Both the position numbers and the translations under genes were made by a program. Positions 61,003-64,000 of a stretch of DNA of 64,000 bases are shown in pieces. This DNA is from Carya illinoinensis (taxonomy: Eukaryota; Streptophyta; Magnoliopsida; Fagales; Juglandaceae), in NCBI RefSeq assembly GCF_018687715.1, contig NC_056753.1, positions 26,206,501 to 26,270,500 on the forward strand. The letters are read 5' to 3'. Positions within the stretch are counted from its first letter, which is position 1. Each line of letters starts with the position of its first letter. The notes under the pieces were generated by a model. That model ran no database searches. It was not told where the DNA came from and worked only from the letters and a program-made list of their open reading frames with translations.

Positions 61003-63961
61003 ATGGAAGAGGGACTGAGATCCGATCGTCCTTCAGGGCTTGTGGTGAAGAATAGGAGCTCATCAGGTTGTTTAATTGTTAGAAAGAAGAGTGTTGATGG
61101 AGTGGGTGAGGTTGGTCCTGCTGGTTCTCGAAAGGTTTTCGAGTCGAAGAAGCAGAAGAAGAGGTTGAGTTTGGTTTTGAGCGATTCGGGCTCGAGCGAT
61201 GAGCTTTTTCCAGTCCCTCGAAGAAGGGTTGGCCCTGAAACTATAAGGGTCTGTAGCGGATTATCTGCTTTTGAAAAGGATATTGTAGATGAGAGTGAAA
61301 TTGGTAGAAAGAGGGATAGGTGGGACCATATAAGACATTATGAAGAGGGTATGACTGGTAGGAATGGTTTTGATGAGAGCAAAAGTGAGAGAGGTAACTT
61401 GGACATATTTGAGTTTGATGAGTATGATGGATTTGGTGGAGAAAGAATGCGGAGGAAGCGTTTCAATGACAGTGGAATCAAAGTTGGGGGAAGAAGGTTT
61501 TTGGCGTCAATGGACATGGCCCGGAGTGGAATTGATAGGGAATATGAAACTGGGTTGAGTACAGATGGTGTTTACAAGAGAAAGAATTTATATTGTGACC
61601 CGGCAAGTGGCTTGGATTTAGGAGATAGTGTTGATAATACTAGGGTTAAGATGAATAGGGATGGAACTCAGCTACACCTCTCGCTTTTAAGAGAAAAATT
61701 AGTGGGCCATTCAGATAAACCCATTAGAGTTCAGGGCAAAAATGGCGTTTTGAAGGTGATGGTAAACAAGAAGAAGAGGTTTGGTGGGCCATTGGAAGAT
61801 CTTGATCACCACATTGCTGAGGAAAGTAGAAAGGCTTCAAGGATTGAAGAGATTGCTAAGAGGAATGCAGTGATTCATTCATCATCATACACAGAGAAAA
61901 AACTTGAGAAACCAGGTTTAGTTTTCCGTCCAGATAAAAGTCAAATGGCTTTGCAGAAATCGTTATCAAGTAAGAATAGTAAGGATGGCGAATGGGATTC
62001 AGAGAACAGTGATGCATCATTGAAGCTAAGATTGAAAAATGTGGAAGCTAATAGTTCTAAAACAAGGATAATAAGTGAAGAAGAAAAGATTTCTCCATCA
62101 TTGAAGCTAAGATCGAAGAATGTGGAAGCTAATAGTTCTAGAAAGAGGATAAGATGTGAAGAGGAAAAGACTCCTCCATGTGAGAACCTCCCACAGGCTA
62201 TAATCAAAGAAGGAAAAGCTAGGCGTGGTAGTGGCACAGAGAAGCAAAAGCTGCGTGAACGGATTAGAGAGATGCTTCTGAGTGCTGGCTGGACAATAGA
62301 TTACAGGCCTAGGAGGAACAGAGACTATCTAGATGCTGTGTACATTAACCCCTCGGGAACAGCATACTGGTCAATCATCAAGGCCTATGATGCATATCAA
62401 AAGCAATTGAAAGATGTGGATGGTGAGGCTAAACCCAGCGAGGACTGTTCTTCATTTTCTCCCATATCAGATGAGATACTTAGCCAATTAACTAGGAAAA
62501 CTCGAAAGAAAATTGAGAAAGAAATGAAAAAGAAGCAGAGAGATTGCAGTGACAGTGACAATGCAACAGAAGCTGCTGAGAAAAGATTTGCAAGTACCAA
62601 GCGTGATGTGGAGAGCATGGACAGTATTAGTCATGAAGAGAAACTAAGCTCCTTCATAAAGCAGGGTGGTAAATCATTGAAGAATAGAATGACTGAAAAT
62701 GGTTCTGCCAGTGTCAACTCAAAATCAAAAGGTCAGAATGCTAAATATATGCGTGATGGCATTGAAAAACCATCCTCTGGATCCAACCCTCGTATGCCAC
62801 ATGCAAGAAAAAGTAGAAAACTTGGCAGATGTACCTTGTTGGTTCGTAGTTCTAACAAGGCGCAAAGCTCAGAAGCTGATGGTTTTGTTCCATATAATGG
62901 AAAACGGACACTGCTTTCGTGGCTGATTGACTCTGGAACTGTGGGATTAAGCCAAAAGGTGCAGTATATGAACCGCCGGCGGACTCGAGTAATGTTGGAG
63001 GGTTGGATTACACGAGATGGCATTCACTGTGGTTGCTGTAGTAAAATCCTCACAGTTTCAAAGTTTGAGATTCATGCAGGGAGCAAATTGCGCCAGCCAT
63101 TTCAACACATATATCTGGACTCTGGGGTTTCTCTTTTGCAGTGCCAGATAGATGCATGGAATAGACAAGAAGATTCTGAACACATTGATTTTCACTCTAT
63201 AGACACAGATGGAGATGATCCAAACGATGACACTTGTGGCATCTGTGGAGATGGTGGGGATTTGATCTGTTGTGATGGGTGTCCATCAACATTTCATCTG
63301 AGTTGCTTGGATATACGGGTATGTGTACTTCAATTCACTCCAGTTGCATGCCCTATATGGTTCCTTACATGATCCTTCTTGTATTATATTTCTTTTTTGA
63401 GTTTGTTTTGGATTTCCTGTGCTGTTCTTTTGTTGGTGATCTGAGACTTTTTGAAGTGATATTATTAAACTGGGGTCTAGTGTGGAAGGAGAGTCTACGG
63501 AGACTTTTGGAATATCTTTTCAGGGTTGAGACTTGTGGGAACCTGTGCACAAAAGGCATTGAATTATGATATGGTGTCCTTGTCATGCGTTGTGTTGGTC
63601 CAGGGAATGCTGTTTGGTGAAGTTAGATTTAGTTTGTGGTGGTTGTAGGTTTTGTGATGTAGGGAGTACGCGGAAGGGAGGCGAAATGTTGCCTCATCTT
63701 TCATTATTAAAACTTGAGGGGCACTTTTGCTGCTTTTCCCTGAAGATATATACACAATTAATTAAATGTTTGGGCAATGGTGCATTTGGTCATATATGTC
63801 TCTAGTACATAAGGCATTCATATCTTTCTTGTTACAGATGCTTCCACCTGGCGATTGGCACTGTCCAAATTGCACATGCAAATTTTGTGGGGTTGTTAGT
63901 GGGAGTGGTGCTCAAGGAGATGCCTGCACTCTCCTCAAATGCAGTGTGTGTGAGAAAAAAT
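61003..63961 (+). CDS. PHD-finger nuclear protein, IDM1-like, 5' part (runs off window)
   Basis: Exon 1 is 61003-63318 and exon 2 is 63838-63961. The GT at 63962 opens an intron that leaves the window. Residues 1-400 are charged and low-complexity with nuclear-type basic clusters. About 408-470 (REMLLSAGWTIDYRPRRN to YWSIIKAYDAYQ) is the conserved domain of this family. About 631-725 (LLSWLIDSGT to SLLQCQIDAWNRQ) matches the Jas/TPL-binding-like domain, with a C-G-C-C motif. From about 745 a PHD finger reads CGICGDGGDLICCDGCPSTF across the intron to MLPPGDWHCPNCTCKFCG, and a second Cys-rich unit begins. Plant relatives such as IDM1 end in a GNAT acetyltransferase fold and act as chromatin readers/histone acetyltransferases; that part would lie beyond the window. 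A 27-residue segment is tandemly duplicated (62014-62175). Confidence 0.88.
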
Positions 63962-64000
63962 GTAATAAAACTTTCCTTCCTTTGTTTTGAAGTTCATTCA

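Noticed and set aside
61364..61558. Alternative frame within the PHD gene's first exon
   Set aside because: It is a short shadow of the 789-codon frame that carries the family domains.

Overview
This is nuclear DNA from a plant. It is strongly AT-rich, genes are split by GT/AG introns, MITEs and simple repeats are common, and every recognisable protein belongs to a plant family. Several dispersed MITE types (for example one with a TTTAGATAGTGA-like terminus) look like families common in woody eudicots such as Fagales. That placement is from memory and is tentative.

Genes. I can reconstruct four protein-coding genes. (1) A copper amine oxidase on + (3864-8610, five exons, 684 aa). (2) A convergent paralogue on - (11641-9136, four exons, 652 aa). 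Both keep the topaquinone tyrosine, the three copper histidines and the catalytic aspartate. They differ by one intron and by the length of the C-terminus. (3) A CRAL-TRIO/Sec14-like protein on - (18926-15613, seven exons, 424 aa). (4) The 5' part of a nuclear PHD-finger protein of the IDM1-like type on + (61003 to beyond the right edge). Its transcript probably has an intron in the 5' UTR.

Layout. 1-3.8 kb: gene-poor, with CT repeats and a possible solo LTR. 3.9-11.8 kb: amine oxidase pair. 11.9-15.6 kb: MITEs, one nested in another, and a possible relic of the CRAL-TRIO tail. 15.6-19 kb: CRAL-TRIO gene. 19-26.7 kb: no gene seen. 26.7-29.7 kb: a 2.9-kb hAT-type element with an 8-bp target duplication that has captured a vacuolar-sorting-receptor-like exon. 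30.4-31.0 kb: one stray monomer of the satellite described next. 31.4-35.9 kb: a region bounded by similar inverted termini, holding a broken GRF-like exon. 36.7-37.8 kb: a possible unassigned transcript. 38.2-58.3 kb: a 20-kb array of about 0.7-kb tandem units carrying long pyrimidine tracts. The units are head-to-tail up to about 53.17 kb, then inverted, and the array is interrupted by a solo LTR, a MITE and an 802-bp hAT element. 58.3-61 kb: MITEs and the promoter of the PHD gene.

The most unusual item is the 20-kb inverted satellite array. Each of its full-length monomers contains a short exon-like module between splice-like signals. The long Ser/Leu/Pro-rich open frames in the array follow from the pyrimidine tracts and I do not regard them as genes. 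I see no bacterial-type system, CRISPR array, rRNA or convincing tRNA.
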